The notes under the pieces: generated by a model | Told to the model about the DNA's origin: nothing | The model's database searches: none | Seen by the model: only the letters and a program-made list of their open reading frames with translations | Shown: positions 19,726 through 29,221 of the stretch, in pieces | Layout of the letters: the number at the start of each line of letters is the position of its first letter | How positions within the stretch are numbered: position 1 is the stretch's first letter | Assembly: GCF_002252665.1 (NCBI RefSeq) | Contig: NZ_NQKZ01000004.1 | Span: forward strand, 62,001-126,000 | Reading direction: 5' to 3' | Source: Synechococcus sp. 8F6 | GTDB lineage: Bacteria; Cyanobacteriota; Cyanobacteriia; PCC-6307; Cyanobiaceae | DNA length: 64,000 bases | Program-made: the position numbers and the translations under genes

Positions 19726-20573
19726 ACGGACACTCCACTGGGGTCGGGAAGGGGACGGCGGCGGCGGTAGAGCCACCAGAGGCCCACGCCACCCAGGGCG
19801 ATCAGCAGCAGGCTCACCACTTGGGCCATGCGCAGACCACCCTCACAGAAGGGGGGACTGGAGAGCAGGCAGAGCGGATCGAGCCGCAGGCCCTCAATCC
19901 ACGCCCGGCCGCTGCTGTAGGCCATCAAATAAACGCAGCTCAGGGCTCCCGGCAGCAGCTGGATGCGGCCGCGGCTGGCGACGCGGAACAGCCACAGCAG
20001 CAGGATGCAAACCCCCAGATTCCAGATGGATTCGTAGAGGAAGGTGGGGTGAAAGTAGAGCTGCTCGAGAAATTCGGCCGGGCGGCTGTCGGCCGGAATC
20101 TTCAGTTTCCAGGGCAGATCGGTGGGTAGCCCAAAGGCCTCGGAATTGAAGAAGTTGCCCCAGCGGCCGATCGCCTGGCCCAGGGCCACCGCCGGCACCA
20201 GCACATCGAGCAGCGACCAGAAGGGCTGCTTGCGCCAGCGGCAGTAGAGCACCGTGGCCAGGCTGCCCCCCAGCAGGGCGCCGTGGATGGCGATGCCGCC
20301 GCGCCAGATGGCGAAGGCATCCAGCCAGTTGCCCGAGTATTGGCGCCACTCCAGGGCGACGTAATAGAGACGGGCGCCGATCACCGCACCCAGCACCAGC
20401 ACGGGCAGCAGGTCGGCGATCAGGGCGGGTTCGATGCCCCGAGCCCGGCCCAGGCGAGTTGCCAGGCTAAGGCCGAGCAGCACGGCCACGGCGATCAGCA
20501 GGCCATACCAGCGCAAAGCAAAGGGGCCCAGCTGGAAAACCAGGGGCCCCGGTGAGGTGAAGGTGGCCAGCAC
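19722..20573 (-). CDS. lgt: Prolipoprotein diacylglyceryl transferase
   Basis: Membrane enzyme that transfers diacylglycerol to the lipobox cysteine of prolipoproteins. The 283 residues have about seven hydrophobic segments. The signature [13 protein letters not shown] is near residue 140, and [11 protein letters not shown]-like and [12 protein letters not shown] motifs follow. The start is GTG at 20573 ([10 protein letters not shown]), lying within 6 bp of the petA stop. It would process lipoproteins such as the binding protein at 36988. Co-transcription with petC-petA is likely from spacing. Confidence 0.96.
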   Translation of the reverse strand: MLATFTSPGPLVFQLGPFALRWYGLLIAVAVLLGLSLATRLGRARGIEPALIADLLPVLVLGAVIGARLYYVALEWRQYSGNWLDAFAIWRGGIAIHGALLGGSLATVLYCRWRKQPFWSLLDVLVPAVALGQAIGRWGNFFNSEAFGLPTDLPWKLKIPADSRPAEFLEQLYFHPTFLYESIWNLGVCILLLWLFRVASRGRIQLLPGALSCVYLMAYSSGRAWIEGLRLDPLCLLSSPPFCEGGLRMAQVVSLLLIALGGVGLWWLYRRRRPLPDPSGVSV

Positions 20574-20578
20574 GCTGC

Positions 20579-21526
20579 TCAGACGAGGCCTTCTGCTGCC
20601 TGAACTTTCTCCACCTGACGCTTCTTGAGCACCAGCATGATCTGGGCCAGGGCGATGGCGGCGAAGAAGGCCAGCAGGCCGTAGATCCGAACGGGGTTCT
20701 GCAGCACGATCTCGGCGTCGATCTGGCCAAAGCCGCCGACGTTGGGATCGTTGGTGAGAGCCGCACCAGCCACCACGGCATCGCCCACGGCAGCGGTGAG
20801 GGTGGGGCCGGCGGGCACGGTTTCCGTGGCCTTGCTGCCGTCTTCAGCGGTGATTTCCACCACCGTGGCGCCATTGTCGCCAGGGGTGATCGCGGAGATG
20901 GTGCCGGCGACCGGTGCGTTGAAGACGCCGTTGTTGCTCTTCTCACCGGTGGGATACACCTGGCCGCGACCGCGGTTGCCGCCCACGTGGATCTGGGTCT
21001 TGCCGAAGTGGATGCTGCTGTCGGTGGCGGGGTCGGGCGAGAGGATCGGGAAGACGATCTCCTGGTGCTGGTCACCGGGGAGAGGACCCACCAGCAGGAT
21101 GTTGGGCTGGTCGTCGGAGTACTGGGTGTAGTAGACGCCGGCGGTCTCTTCCTTGAGTTCGTCGCTGAGACGGTCCTGGGGAGCCAGGGTGAAGCCGTCG
21201 GGCAACATCACCACCGCACCCACGTTGAGGCCGGTGGGGCTGCCGTCGCCCGACACCTGCTGGACGCTGGTGTCGTAGGGGATTTCGACCACCGCCTTGA
21301 ACACCGTGTCGGGGAAGACGGCCTGGGGCACCTCCACCCGGGTGGCCTTCTTGGCCAGGTGGCAGTTGGCGCAGACGATCTTGCCGGTGGCTTCCCGGGG
21401 GCTGGCGTAGTTCTGCTGGGCCCAGAAGGGATAGGCCCAGCTGGGGCTGGCGCCGCTGAGCAGCACGGCCAGGCTCAGGGAGGTGCCGATCAGGGTGCCG
21501 AGCAGGAGGGAGAGGGAGCGACGCAT
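20579..21526 (-). CDS. petA: Cytochrome f (apocytochrome f)
   Basis: c-type heme subunit of cytochrome b6f that passes electrons to plastocyanin or cytochrome c6 in the lumen. The signal peptide ends in PSWA, so that the mature protein starts with Tyr32 ([13 protein letters not shown]), whose amino group is the sixth heme ligand. CANCH (52-56) binds the heme. The C-terminal membrane anchor [20 protein letters not shown] is present. ATG 21526 was chosen; a GTG directly upstream is also in frame. It follows petC by 52 bp, the usual petCA operon. Confidence 0.98.
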   Translation of the reverse strand: MRRSLSLLLGTLIGTSLSLAVLLSGASPSWAYPFWAQQNYASPREATGKIVCANCHLAKKATRVEVPQAVFPDTVFKAVVEIPYDTSVQQVSGDGSPTGLNVGAVVMLPDGFTLAPQDRLSDELKEETAGVYYTQYSDDQPNILLVGPLPGDQHQEIVFPILSPDPATDSSIHFGKTQIHVGGNRGRGQVYPTGEKSNNGVFNAPVAGTISAITPGDNGATVVEITAEDGSKATETVPAGPTLTAAVGDAVVAGAALTNDPNVGGFGQIDAEIVLQNPVRIYGLLAFFAAIALAQIMLVLKKRQVEKVQAAEGLV

Positions 21527-21578
21527 CACGGGATCAGGCGACAGACGGGGAGGGAAAACGCGGGGATCGGGCGGGGGA

Positions 21579-22127
21579 TCAGGCCCACCAGGGCTTGTCG
21601 CCGTTGCGGAAGTCCGTTTCGGTCCACTGGCTCAAGAACACGGTGTCGTTCTCAACCGACACGTGGGCCAGGGCCAGGGAGAGCGGGGCGGGGCCGCGCA
21701 CCACCTTGCCGGTGGCGTCGTACTGCGAGCCGTGGCAGGGGCACATGAACTTGTTGGCGCCGCTGTTCCAGGGCACCACGCAGCCCAGGTGGGTGCAGAT
21801 GGCGTTGATGCCGTAGCTGCCGATGGCGTCGCTGCCTTCGACGATCAGATAGGTGGGGTCGCCCTTGAGGCCCTGCACCAGGCTGCGATCGCCTTCCTTG
21901 TGGGTGCTGAGCCAGCCGCTGGCGGTGACGGTGTTGCCCAGTTCATCCTTGGCGGTGGTGCCACCGCCGCCGCCGGCTGCCTTGGGGGGGATGAAGTAGC
22001 GGGCCACGGGATAGAGGGCACCCAGGGCGACGCCAGTCACCGACCCGAAGGTCAGCAGGTTCATGAATTGCCGACGACCCATTCCGGGCACGTCTCCAGT
22101 GGAAGCGCTCGCTGGCATCTGGGTCAT
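21579..22127 (-). CDS. petC: Cytochrome b6f Rieske iron-sulfur protein
   Basis: 2Fe-2S subunit of cytochrome b6f. The 182-residue protein starts [20 protein letters not shown] with a twin-Arg-like RR before the single membrane helix ([20 protein letters not shown]). A flexible AAGGGGG hinge follows, then the cluster-binding boxes CTHLGC (111-116) and CPCHG (129-133). ATG 22127 was chosen; an ATG at 22157 would add 10 residues of no known type. First gene of the petC-petA series. Its arginine pair suggests Tat-type insertion, and tatC lies nearby. Confidence 0.98.
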   Translation of the reverse strand: MTQMPASASTGDVPGMGRRQFMNLLTFGSVTGVALGALYPVARYFIPPKAAGGGGGTTAKDELGNTVTASGWLSTHKEGDRSLVQGLKGDPTYLIVEGSDAIGSYGINAICTHLGCVVPWNSGANKFMCPCHGSQYDATGKVVRGPAPLSLALAHVSVENDTVFLSQWTETDFRNGDKPWWA

Positions 22128-22251
22128 GAAGACGCGCCGGGACAATGTGGCGCCCATTATGAACCTTGCCTGCGCGGCCCCGGGGCCCGCTCGCCAGGGT
22201 GCGCCTGGGCCTGCAACATGCTGTTGTGCAATCCGTCGTGTGCGCCCCGGC

Positions 22252-22614
22252 GTGTCCCTGCCCTCCAGCGCCCTGCCACCCTCCGCCGATGACGGCGCAC
22301 CCCTGTTGGCCCAGGAGCTCTGGGACCTGCTGCAGGAGCGCTGGCAGGCCTCCTACGACCTGCAACTGGTGCAGCGCCGCGGCCGGATGTATCTGCAGGT
22401 GATGTGGGCCTACCTGGAGCAGCAATCCTTTCCCCTCAGTGAGGAGGGCTACCGCAACAAGCTGGAGGAGCTGGTGGGGTTGCTCAACGGGCTGGGGGTG
22501 GCGGCCCAGGTGCGCAGCTGGCTCCGCACCACCAGCGACAAGCCGCGGCTGGGCAAGGCCATGGGGCTGGCCCTGGAGATTCCCGCTGGCCGGGCCAGTG
22601 AATTCCTGCTTTAG
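22252..22614 (+). CDS. DUF3067 family protein
   Basis: Small soluble protein of the DUF3067 family, conserved in cyanobacteria and plastids and of unproven function. The 120 residues run from (GTG) SLPSSALPP through [35 protein letters not shown] and [16 protein letters not shown] to a basic/hydrophobic end. The frame is open upstream, but the preceding residues are cysteine/proline rubbish, so I take the GTG at 22252; no ribosome site decides it. Divergent from petC and convergent with tatC. Confidence 0.8.
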   Translation: MSLPSSALPPSADDGAPLLAQELWDLLQERWQASYDLQLVQRRGRMYLQVMWAYLEQQSFPLSEEGYRNKLEELVGLLNGLGVAAQVRSWLRTTSDKPRLGKAMGLALEIPAGRASEFLL

Positions 22615-22624
22615 GCGGGCCGCT

Positions 22625-23461
22625 TCAGGCTGGACGCAGCCGCTCGGTGAAGGCCACCAGCGCCACGCCCACCAGGTAGAGGGCCGTGATGGCCCCGGAG
22701 AGCAGCAGCATCGTCACCGGGTCGGTGGACGGGGTGAGCACGGCGCCGGCCAGGGCGCTGGCCAGCACCACCCAGCGCCAGCCGGCCAGCATCGGCTTGG
22801 CCTTCACCAGCCCAAGGGCGCCGAGCAGCAGCTGCAGCACCGGCAGCTGGAAGGCCAGGGCGGTGGCCACCATCAGCAGCAGCACGAAGTCGAGGTAGCG
22901 CTCGATCGACCAGCTCGGCTCCACCACATCGGCGCCGTAGCTGACCAGAAAGCGCAGGGCCGCTGGCACCAGGGCCCACCAGGCGAAGGCCAGCCCGGCG
23001 GCGAACAGCACCGCCGAGCCCGCCACCGCGGGAGCCACCAGGCGCCGTTCGCGGCGGGTGAGGCCCGGCAGCACGAAGCAGAGCCCTTCGTAGAGCACAT
23101 AGGGCAGGGCCAGGGTGAGGCCGGCGTAGCCCGCCACCTTCAGCGACACAAACAAAAACTCCCCGGGGGCCAGCTGCAGGAAGCGAATGCCCTCGGCCGG
23201 CATCTCCAGCAGGCGCACCAGCGGCTTCACCGCCGCCAGGCAGACCGCCGCCGCCACCACCACCGCCAGCAGGCTGCGCAGCACCCGCCGGCGCAGCTCC
23301 TCGAGGTGGTCCACCAGGCTCATCTCGACTTCGTCAGGGAAGTCGTTGTCGGGTTTGTCTCCAGCACCGGAGGGGGCAGGCACCCGGATCGGCGGTGGCG
23401 GCGCAAGGGGCGGTGGCGCCAGGGGTGGCTCGGTGGTGGTGGAGTCGGGTTCGGCGCTCAT
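22625..23461 (-). CDS. tatC: Sec-independent protein translocase TatC
   Basis: Core receptor of the twin-arginine pathway for folded proteins. The 278 residues have an unusually long polar, proline-rich N-terminus (about 50 residues), then MSLVDHLEELRRRVLRSL, the hallmark sequence before the first helix, and six membrane segments ending about residue 270. The ATG overlaps the stop of the NFACT gene (ATGA). It may serve the RR-bearing Rieske protein encoded 0.5 kb away. Length otherwise typical. Confidence 0.95.
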   Translation of the reverse strand: MSAEPDSTTTEPPLAPPPLAPPPPIRVPAPSGAGDKPDNDFPDEVEMSLVDHLEELRRRVLRSLLAVVVAAAVCLAAVKPLVRLLEMPAEGIRFLQLAPGEFLFVSLKVAGYAGLTLALPYVLYEGLCFVLPGLTRRERRLVAPAVAGSAVLFAAGLAFAWWALVPAALRFLVSYGADVVEPSWSIERYLDFVLLLMVATALAFQLPVLQLLLGALGLVKAKPMLAGWRWVVLASALAGAVLTPSTDPVTMLLLSGAITALYLVGVALVAFTERLRPA

Positions 23462-25155
23462 GGTCGCTGCTCTGGCAAAAGGCTAAGAGCGCGTTGCGGC
23501 TCGCCCCAGAGCACGGTGCCGCCGCGATGTCGCACCGTACCGGGAGCGGCGCCTGGAATGCGTTGCAGCTCCTCGATGGGCACCATCACCACCGGCACGC
23601 GCCGGTTGCCCCGGCCGCGGCTGAAGTGGGCCGCCAGATCGGCAGCCGCCTGCAGATCGCCCTCACTGGCCTCCTGCTGCGAGCTTTTCAGCACCACGTG
23701 GCTGCCCGGCAGTTCCTGGGCGTGGAACCAGAGATCGCCGCGGCGGGCCTGGCGAAAAGCGATCCACTCGTTCTGGCGGTGGTTGCGCCCCACGTGCAGC
23801 GGCAGGCCCGAGGCGGTGTGGAGCTCCAGGGGCTGGGGTACCCCTTCGGTTGCGGGGCTGCGCCGCGCCTGGCGGTTGCCTGTCTGGACTCCGCCCCCCT
23901 GGCTCCCCCGACTGCGCTCCGCCAGCAGGGCTTCGAGTTCACCGGCCAGCTGCTCCACCTGCTCGAGGCTATCGGCCTGCTCGAGGTAGGTGAGGCTCGC
24001 TTCCAGCCAGGTCAGCCGCTGCTGGTGCAGCTCGAGACGCGGGGTGATCGCCGCCACGGAGCGGCGGCGTTTGCGGGCGGTTTTGTACAGCTTCTGGGCC
24101 TCCTCGATGCACGCCCGGCCCGGCTGCCGTTGGCTGAGCAGGGCATCGGCACGCCGCTGCAGCGCCTCGCTTTCGGGCACGGCCGCCAGCAGGGCTTGCT
24201 GCTCCGCGGCCTGGCGGTGTTCTCGCTCGGCGGCGGCCTCGAGCCGGCGGCCCAGCTGCTGGCGCCGTTGCAGCAGCACCTGGGCCGTGAGGTGCTCGTC
24301 GATATAGGCCGCGAGGCCCTGGTTGACCGTCACCGTGGGCTCTATCGCGCCAGCTTTAGGTGCCCACCAGCAGCGGAAGCCCTCGGGCTCGAGCTGCCAG
24401 CCGAAGCGCTCGCTCTCGACGGCCTCCAGCCAGCCGCGCCAGGCCTGCCAGAGCTGCTGCCACTCGGGCGGGCTCAGCGTGTCCACGGGCCGCTCCCCCC
24501 AGCCGGCCGGCAGCAGTTGGCGCAGCAGGGCCGGGCTGATGCCCTGGTAGGCGCCGCGCAGGGCCTGGGCCAGGGGCACAGGCAGCAGCTTGAGCCGCCG
24601 CTGCCAGCTCTCGAAACCTTCCTCCAGCCGAGGCGGCTCGCCCGCCAGGGGCGGGGGCGGTTGGTAGGGGTCGCCGGTGCCGATCGGCCGCAGCCGCGAT
24701 TGCTGCGGCTTCACCTGGCGCGCCAGGGCCACCACCTGACGGTCGCCATCAAGCAGTAGCAGGTTGCTGTAGCGCCCCATCAGTTCGGCCACCAGCCAGC
24801 GCTGCACCGGGTCGCCAGGACGCCGGGCGAAGCCCAGCTCCACCACCCGCTCCCAGCCCTGCTGGTGGATCTCCACCAGGGCCAGGCCCCGCAGGCCGTG
24901 CTGGAGCTGTTGGGCCAGGGTGCTGCCATCGCCCTGGCGCGGCGGCGGCGGAATCGTGTGCAGCCGCGCTGCGTCCGCCTGCCAGCTGAGCTCGAGCCAG
25001 TGGATGCCGCTGAGGCTGCGCAGGCCGATCTGCAGGGCGTGGGGGCTGGCCTGCTGGGCCTTCTCGAAGCGGCTGGGCAGCAGCAAGGGCCGCCATTCAG
25101 CCAGCACCGCCCGCAGGGTCGTCACGTCTAGTGCCTGAAGGCGGGAGCAGGCCAT
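23458..25155 (-). CDS. NFACT / Rqc2-type RNA-binding protein
   Basis: Homologue of Rqc2/RqcH (formerly fibronectin-binding protein A), which binds stalled 60S/50S-tRNA complexes in ribosome quality control. The 565 residues show NFACT-N at the start ([20 protein letters not shown]), a central coiled-coil-like region rich in Gln/Arg/Glu (about 300-430), and the C-terminal NFACT-R domain ([15 protein letters not shown], then [19 protein letters not shown]). ATG at 25155, divergent from gmk by 48 bp. In the same message as tatC. RqcH-like alanine tailing is known in other bacteria; here it is inference. Confidence 0.9.
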   Translation of the reverse strand: MACSRLQALDVTTLRAVLAEWRPLLLPSRFEKAQQASPHALQIGLRSLSGIHWLELSWQADAARLHTIPPPPRQGDGSTLAQQLQHGLRGLALVEIHQQGWERVVELGFARRPGDPVQRWLVAELMGRYSNLLLLDGDRQVVALARQVKPQQSRLRPIGTGDPYQPPPPLAGEPPRLEEGFESWQRRLKLLPVPLAQALRGAYQGISPALLRQLLPAGWGERPVDTLSPPEWQQLWQAWRGWLEAVESERFGWQLEPEGFRCWWAPKAGAIEPTVTVNQGLAAYIDEHLTAQVLLQRRQQLGRRLEAAAEREHRQAAEQQALLAAVPESEALQRRADALLSQRQPGRACIEEAQKLYKTARKRRRSVAAITPRLELHQQRLTWLEASLTYLEQADSLEQVEQLAGELEALLAERSRGSQGGGVQTGNRQARRSPATEGVPQPLELHTASGLPLHVGRNHRQNEWIAFRQARRGDLWFHAQELPGSHVVLKSSQQEASEGDLQAAADLAAHFSRGRGNRRVPVVMVPIEELQRIPGAAPGTVRHRGGTVLWGEPQRALSLLPEQRP

Positions 25156-25203
25156 GGGCTTCGAGGCTGGCTTCTACTCTGCAGGCCAGAGCTGACGCCC
25201 GCC

Positions 25204-25767
25204 ATGAGTGCCCCGCCCGGCCGCCTCACCCTGATCACCGGCCCCAGTGGCGTGGGCAAGGGCACCCTGGTGCAGCGGCTGCTGGCGCATCACCCGCAGA
25301 TCTGGTTGTCGATCTCGGCCACCACCCGCTCCTCCCGGGCGGGGGAAGTGGAAGGCGAGCACTATTTCTTCCTGAGCCGCGAGGCCTTCGAGCAGCAGGT
25401 GGCTGAGGAAGGCTTTCTGGAGTGGGCTGAATTTGCCGGCAACCTCTACGGCACCCCCCGTCAACCGGTGGAGGCCCAGCTCGCTGCTGGCCGGCCCGTG
25501 CTGCTGGAGATCGAGCTGGAGGGCGCCCGCCAGGTGCGGCGCAGCTTTGCGGCCGGCTTTCAGATCTTTGTGGAGCCCCCCAGCTTTGCGGAGTTGGAGC
25601 GGCGCATCCGCGGCCGCGGCACCGACAGCGAGGAGGCCATCGGCCGGCGGCTCGAGCGGGCCCGGGTGGAGCTGGCGGCGGCGCCGGAATTTGATGCCGT
25701 GCTGGTCAACGGCGATCTGGATGCGGCCCTGGCGGAGCTGGAGCGGTTGATGGGTCTGGCGAGCTAG
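25204..25767 (+). CDS. gmk: Guanylate kinase
   Basis: Phosphorylates GMP to GDP with ATP. The 187 residues contain the P-loop [11 protein letters not shown], the GMP-binding [16 protein letters not shown] and YFFLS region, and the [13 protein letters not shown] segment. ATG at 25204. The nucleotide supply links to guaB at 51.4-52.6 kb. The gene is followed within 30 bp by a strong hairpin region that can serve as its terminator. Confidence 0.97.
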   Translation: MSAPPGRLTLITGPSGVGKGTLVQRLLAHHPQIWLSISATTRSSRAGEVEGEHYFFLSREAFEQQVAEEGFLEWAEFAGNLYGTPRQPVEAQLAAGRPVLLEIELEGARQVRRSFAAGFQIFVEPPSFAELERRIRGRGTDSEEAIGRRLERARVELAAAPEFDAVLVNGDLDAALAELERLMGLAS

Positions 25768-25787
25768 CGCCCACAACAAGCGCCGAC

Positions 25788-25822
25788 AAAAAAGCGGCCC
25801 CTCAGGGCCGCTTGAGGGTTTT
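25788..25822. terminator. Bidirectional terminator with two overlapping hairpins (gmk / psaFJ)
   Basis: AAGCGGCCC-CTCA-GGGCCGCTT (25792-25813) is a perfect 9-bp stem; read leftward it is followed by six Ts (the A-run 25788-25793). Rightward, an alternative stem CCCTCA / TGAGGG (25799-25804 with 25813-25818) is followed at once by TTTT. The two stems share bases and exclude each other, so each direction has its own best terminator. Confidence 0.75.
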
Positions 25823-25827
25823 GCGGT

Positions 25828-25846
25828 GTTTCACGCCTCGTGAAAC
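25828..25846. other. Perfect hairpin between gmk and psaJ
   Basis: GTTTCACG-CCT-CGTGAAAC is a perfect 8-bp stem with a 3-base loop and no T-run. It sits between two intrinsic terminators. It may protect transcript ends or be a relic of a repeat; function unknown. Confidence 0.6.
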
Positions 25847-25859
25847 AAGCTGAGCGTTC

Positions 25860-25900
25860 AAAAACCAGAAGGTTCAAGACTCCCCAGGGTTGAACCTTCT
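25860..25900 (-). terminator. Intrinsic terminator directly after psaJ
   Basis: Read leftward, an 11-bp perfect stem (AGAAGGTTCAA with TTGAACCTTCT, 12-base loop) begins at the last base of the psaJ stop and is followed by GG and TTTTT. This is a classic rho-independent terminator for the psaF-psaJ message. Confidence 0.85.
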
Positions 25901-26016
25901 CAGAGCGGGTGGAACAGCAGGTCGGGGAAGAAGCGGTTGAACTCGATCACAATCCCAGCGGTGACGGTGAACCAGATGGCTGCGAACACCGGAGCGGTGG
26001 TGAGGAACTTTTTCAT
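25900..26016 (-). CDS. psaJ: Photosystem I subunit IX (PsaJ)
   Basis: A 38-residue single-helix subunit of photosystem I, beginning [20 protein letters not shown] and ending [10 protein letters not shown]. It stabilises PsaF and binds chlorophyll/carotenoid at the edge of the complex. The ATG at 26016 matches the family start; the frame is open further upstream but without coding character. It follows psaF by 70 bp, the conserved psaF-psaJ order, and is followed by its own terminator. Confidence 0.98.
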   Translation of the reverse strand: MKKFLTTAPVFAAIWFTVTAGIVIEFNRFFPDLLFHPL

Positions 26017-26086
26017 GGCTGGGCGTTGGGGAGGAAGGAAACCAGAGGAGGCGCTGTGGCTTGCTGCGTGCAGCGAGTGACGCCGT

Positions 26087-26581
26087 TCAGCGAGGCGAAA
26101 CCGTGACCTTGTCGTCGGATTCGAGCAGCTTGCCGCTGGTGAGCTCACCGAAGGCGGCCAGGGGCCAGGTGGCGGCGGCCAGGGTGCTCTTGAAGGCCAG
26201 GGGCAGATCGATCTGGATCTCCTTCATGGTGGCGTCCTTGTCGCCGCGGATGGCGCGCAGGTAGTTGCGACCCGCCCAGCCGATGCAACCGGCGATGTAG
26301 AGGAAGGCGATGCCGGGGATCATGAAGTCACCGGCGTGATCCCAGCGACCGTCCACGATCAGGTGGGGCAGGCCATCGGTGCCGCACACGGCCTGGCTGT
26401 ACATCGCAAATCGGGCCTTGGCCTGATCGGTTTTGGCTCCGGCGGCACGCTGCTGGAAGCGGGCGTTTTCGGAGCACGGGGTCAGGCCTGCCACATCGGC
26501 CTTGGCCGCGGGAGCGAAGCCGAGGAGCAGGAAGGCGGAGAGCAGAACTGCGAACAGTCGGCGGGAAAAAAGACGGCGCAT
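26087..26581 (-). CDS. psaF: Photosystem I subunit III (PsaF)
   Basis: Lumen-side docking subunit of photosystem I. The 164 residues begin [20 protein letters not shown], a signal peptide ending APAAKA before the mature [14 protein letters not shown]. The helix region [20 protein letters not shown] and the C-terminal [17 protein letters not shown] follow, as in the family. ATG 26581 fixes the signal peptide; upstream in-frame codons look random. Divergent from tsaD with 61 bp between them. I saw no HLR1 direct repeat in that spacer. Confidence 0.98.
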   Translation of the reverse strand: MRRLFSRRLFAVLLSAFLLLGFAPAAKADVAGLTPCSENARFQQRAAGAKTDQAKARFAMYSQAVCGTDGLPHLIVDGRWDHAGDFMIPGIAFLYIAGCIGWAGRNYLRAIRGDKDATMKEIQIDLPLAFKSTLAAATWPLAAFGELTSGKLLESDDKVTVSPR

Positions 26582-26642
26582 CAGACGCAAGGCCGCGGGG
26601 CAGGATGACACCACTGGACAGTACGGGAGCTGCTTAGGTCCA

Positions 26643-27722
26643 ATGCCCACGGTTCTTGCCCTCGAAACAAGTTGTGACGAGTCAGCGGCAGCGATTGTGC
26701 GCGATCAGACGGTGCTCGCCAGCGCCGTGGCCTCCCAGGTGGAGGAGCACGCCCGCTGGGGTGGCGTGGTGCCGGAAATCGCCTCGCGGCGCCATGTGGA
26801 GGCCCTGCCCCAGTTGATCGAGCAGGTGTGCCGGCAGAGCGGTGTGGCCCTCGCGGAGCTCGATGGCATCGCCGCCACCGCTGCGCCCGGGTTGGTGGGG
26901 GCCCTGTTGGTGGCCTCGGTGACCGGCCGCACCCTGGCCCGCCTCCACGCCAAGCCCTTTGTGGCGGTGCATCACCTCGAGGGTCACCTCTGCTCGGTGC
27001 AGCTGGGTGAGCCGCTGCCGCCAGGGCCCTACCTGGTGCTGCTGGTGAGCGGTGGTCACACCGAGCTGTTGCGGGTGGATGGGCCGGGCCGCTACCAGCG
27101 CCTGGGCCGCAGCCACGACGATGCGGCTGGGGAGGCCTTCGACAAGGTGGCGCGGCTGCTGGGGCTGGGCTATCCGGGCGGTCCTGCGATCGAGGCGGCC
27201 GGTCGTGACGGCGACGCCAACCGCTTCGCCCTGCCCAAGGGCCGGGTGTCGCGGCCGGAGGGGGGCTACTACCCCTACGACTTCAGCTTCAGCGGCCTCA
27301 AGACGGCGATGCTGCGCCAGGTGCGGGCGCTCGAGGGCGTTCGGGATGCCGCCCCGGACGCCGCGCCTGAGCCCCTGCCCCTGGCCGACCTGGTGGCCAG
27401 CTTTGAGCAGGTGGTGGCGGAGGTGCTGGTGGAGCGCAGTTGCCGCTGCGCCCGCGAGCAGGGGCTGGCCACCCTGGTGCTGGTGGGCGGGGTGGCCGCC
27501 AACCGGCGGCTGCGGGCCCTGCTTGAGGCGCGCTGCCAGCGGGATGGCCTGGCCTGGCGGGTGGCGCCGCTGGCTTACTGCACCGACAACGCCGCCATGA
27601 TCGGCGTGGCAGCGGCCCAGCGCCTGGCCGGCGGCCAGAGCAGCTGTCTCGACCTGGGTGTGGCGGCGCGGTTGCCGCTGGAGCAGGCGGATCGGCTGTA
27701 CGAACGGCAACCTTGCTTTTAA
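26643..27722 (+). CDS. tsaD: tRNA N6-adenosine threonylcarbamoyltransferase
   Basis: Kae1/TsaD subunit that transfers the threonylcarbamoyl group to A37 of ANN-decoding tRNAs (t6A). The 359 residues start [19 protein letters not shown], with the iron-binding histidines in [11 protein letters not shown], nucleotide motifs [11 protein letters not shown] and [13 protein letters not shown], and [13 protein letters not shown] near the C-terminus. ATG 26643; the frame extends upstream only as antisense of psaF. The partner enzyme TsaC appears only as a damaged fragment at 63225. Confidence 0.97.
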   Translation: MPTVLALETSCDESAAAIVRDQTVLASAVASQVEEHARWGGVVPEIASRRHVEALPQLIEQVCRQSGVALAELDGIAATAAPGLVGALLVASVTGRTLARLHAKPFVAVHHLEGHLCSVQLGEPLPPGPYLVLLVSGGHTELLRVDGPGRYQRLGRSHDDAAGEAFDKVARLLGLGYPGGPAIEAAGRDGDANRFALPKGRVSRPEGGYYPYDFSFSGLKTAMLRQVRALEGVRDAAPDAAPEPLPLADLVASFEQVVAEVLVERSCRCAREQGLATLVLVGGVAANRRLRALLEARCQRDGLAWRVAPLAYCTDNAAMIGVAAAQRLAGGQSSCLDLGVAARLPLEQADRLYERQPCF

Positions 27723-27762
27723 TGCCCGTAGGCTGGGAGCTCTGCGGGATTGGTGTGGCGCC

Positions 27763-27957
27763 ATGACCCCCCTCGACAGTGAGCGCGATCCCCACGCCGT
27801 TGTTGAACACGACGTTGAACGGGTGACGCCGACCGAGCTCAACGCCTGGCGGCGAGGCTTCACGCCCCAGGCGGAGATCTGGAATGGCCGACTGGCCATG
27901 CTGGGCCTGTCGGTGGGCCTGTCGGTGTTGCTGGTGGCCCGGCTGGCGAGCCACTGA
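27763..27957 (+). CDS. High-light-inducible protein (one-helix Hlip)
   Basis: A 64-residue single-helix chlorophyll-binding protein used in photoprotection and pigment-protein assembly. The Hlip core [20 protein letters not shown], with the Glu-Asn-Arg chlorophyll ligands, precedes the helix [11 protein letters not shown]. The N-terminal 25 residues are polar and contain VVEHDVER, encoded by a copy of the GTTGAAC repeat. ATG 27763, 40 bp after tsaD. Convergent with pilT with only 11 bp between. Confidence 0.93.
   Translation: MTPLDSERDPHAVVEHDVERVTPTELNAWRRGFTPQAEIWNGRLAMLGLSVGLSVLLVARLASH
27799..27822 (+). repeat. GTTGAAC repeat, locus B
   Basis: GTTGTTGAACACGACGTTGAAC-type sequence, two GTTGAAC cores 15 bp apart, encoding VVEHDVER in the N-terminal region of the Hlip. 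Confidence 0.6.
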
Positions 27958-27968
27958 CCGCACCCCAT

Positions 27969-29117
27969 TTACGTGCGACCGCGCAGGGCCTGGGCCAGTT
28001 CATTGGGCTTGAGGCTTTGGGCGATGGCGTCTTCGGCGGTGACGCGGCCGTCTTCGACCAGTTGTTGCAGCGACTGATTGGCCGTCTGCATGCCATCGAA
28101 GCCGCTGCGCTTCATGATCTCCTCGATCTCGTCGAGCTCGCCTCGCTGGATGTAGTCCTTGCAGGCGTCGGTGTTGATCAGGATGTCGTGGAAGGCGGCC
28201 CGCTTGCCATCGGTGGTTTTCAGCAGCCCCTGGGCAATCACCCCCAGCAGCGATTCCGATACGGCCCGCCGCACGCTGTCCTGCTCATTGGGGGGAACCA
28301 TGCCGAGCACCCGTTCCACCGTCTTGACAGCGGAGTTGGTGTGCAGGGTGCCGAACACCAGGTGACCCGTCTGGGAGGCCTCGATGGCGGTTGCCAGGGT
28401 TTCCTGGTCGCGGATTTCTCCGATCAGGATCACGTCGGGGTCCTCGCGCAGGGCGGCGCGTAGAGCGTTCTGGAACACCTTGGTGTGTTGGCCCACCTCC
28501 CGGTGGCGGATCAGCGACTGGCGGCTCTCGTGCACAAACTCCACCGGGTCCTCAATCGTGAGGATGTGGCGGCTCATGTTGCGGTTGATCCAATCGATCA
28601 TCGCCGCGAGGGTGGTGCTCTTGCCGGAGCCGGTGGGGCCCGTCACCAGCACCATTCCCTTGGGCCGCGCTGCCAGCTCCTTGAGCACCGGCGGCAGGTT
28701 GAGATCTTCGAGGCTGGCGATCGTCTGGGGGATCAGCCGCAGCACCATCGCTGGGCCCCGCAGCGAATCCAGCAGGTTGATGCGCACCCGCACGAAGGGA
28801 AAGGCGTGGGAGCCGTCGAATTCCTTGTCGCATTGGAAGGCGTCGATCTCGGCGGGGCTGAGCATCTCCCGCATCCAGCCGTTGAAGGTGGCCGCATCGG
28901 TGATCGGCCAGCCGGTGCCCGCTATCTCGCCGCGGGCCCGGTAGCGGGGCTCCTCGCCCACGCCCAGGTGCACGTCGGAGTAGCCCTTCTCGTTGGCGAT
29001 CCGCACGATCTCTGCGAGGGCGCCGGGTTGGCTGCCGGTGTTGGCAGCAGCTGGGGTCGCGGCCGGGGGAAACGGAGAGGGAGGGAAGGGTGACGGGGGA
29101 AAGGGCGAAGTCGTCAT
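27969..29117 (-). CDS. pilT: Type IV pilus retraction ATPase (PilT family)
   Basis: Hexameric secretion ATPase that depolymerises type IV pili. The 382 residues carry Walker [15 protein letters not shown] (about 165), Walker [14 protein letters not shown] (about 230) and the His box [12 protein letters not shown]. The start [18 protein letters not shown] is a three-copy PPSPF extension ahead of the usual PilT N-domain (about residue 30). No other pil gene is adjacent. It is divergent from wecB by about 100 bp. PilT is preferred to PilB because of length and the AIRGLIR-like C-terminal region being replaced by [21 protein letters not shown]. Confidence 0.9.
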   Translation of the reverse strand: MTTSPFPPSPFPPSPFPPAATPAAANTGSQPGALAEIVRIANEKGYSDVHLGVGEEPRYRARGEIAGTGWPITDAATFNGWMREMLSPAEIDAFQCDKEFDGSHAFPFVRVRINLLDSLRGPAMVLRLIPQTIASLEDLNLPPVLKELAARPKGMVLVTGPTGSGKSTTLAAMIDWINRNMSRHILTIEDPVEFVHESRQSLIRHREVGQHTKVFQNALRAALREDPDVILIGEIRDQETLATAIEASQTGHLVFGTLHTNSAVKTVERVLGMVPPNEQDSVRRAVSESLLGVIAQGLLKTTDGKRAAFHDILINTDACKDYIQRGELDEIEEIMKRSGFDGMQTANQSLQQLVEDGRVTAEDAIAQSLKPNELAQALRGRT

Positions 29118-29221
29118 CGGCGGCCACCTGGATCGCCCCAGCTTCGCCGCTGCAGCGGTTTCTGTCAGTCCCTGATCCCTCCCAGCAGCGTTCGTAGGAT
29201 CCGCCTGTCTGCAGCGCTTTG

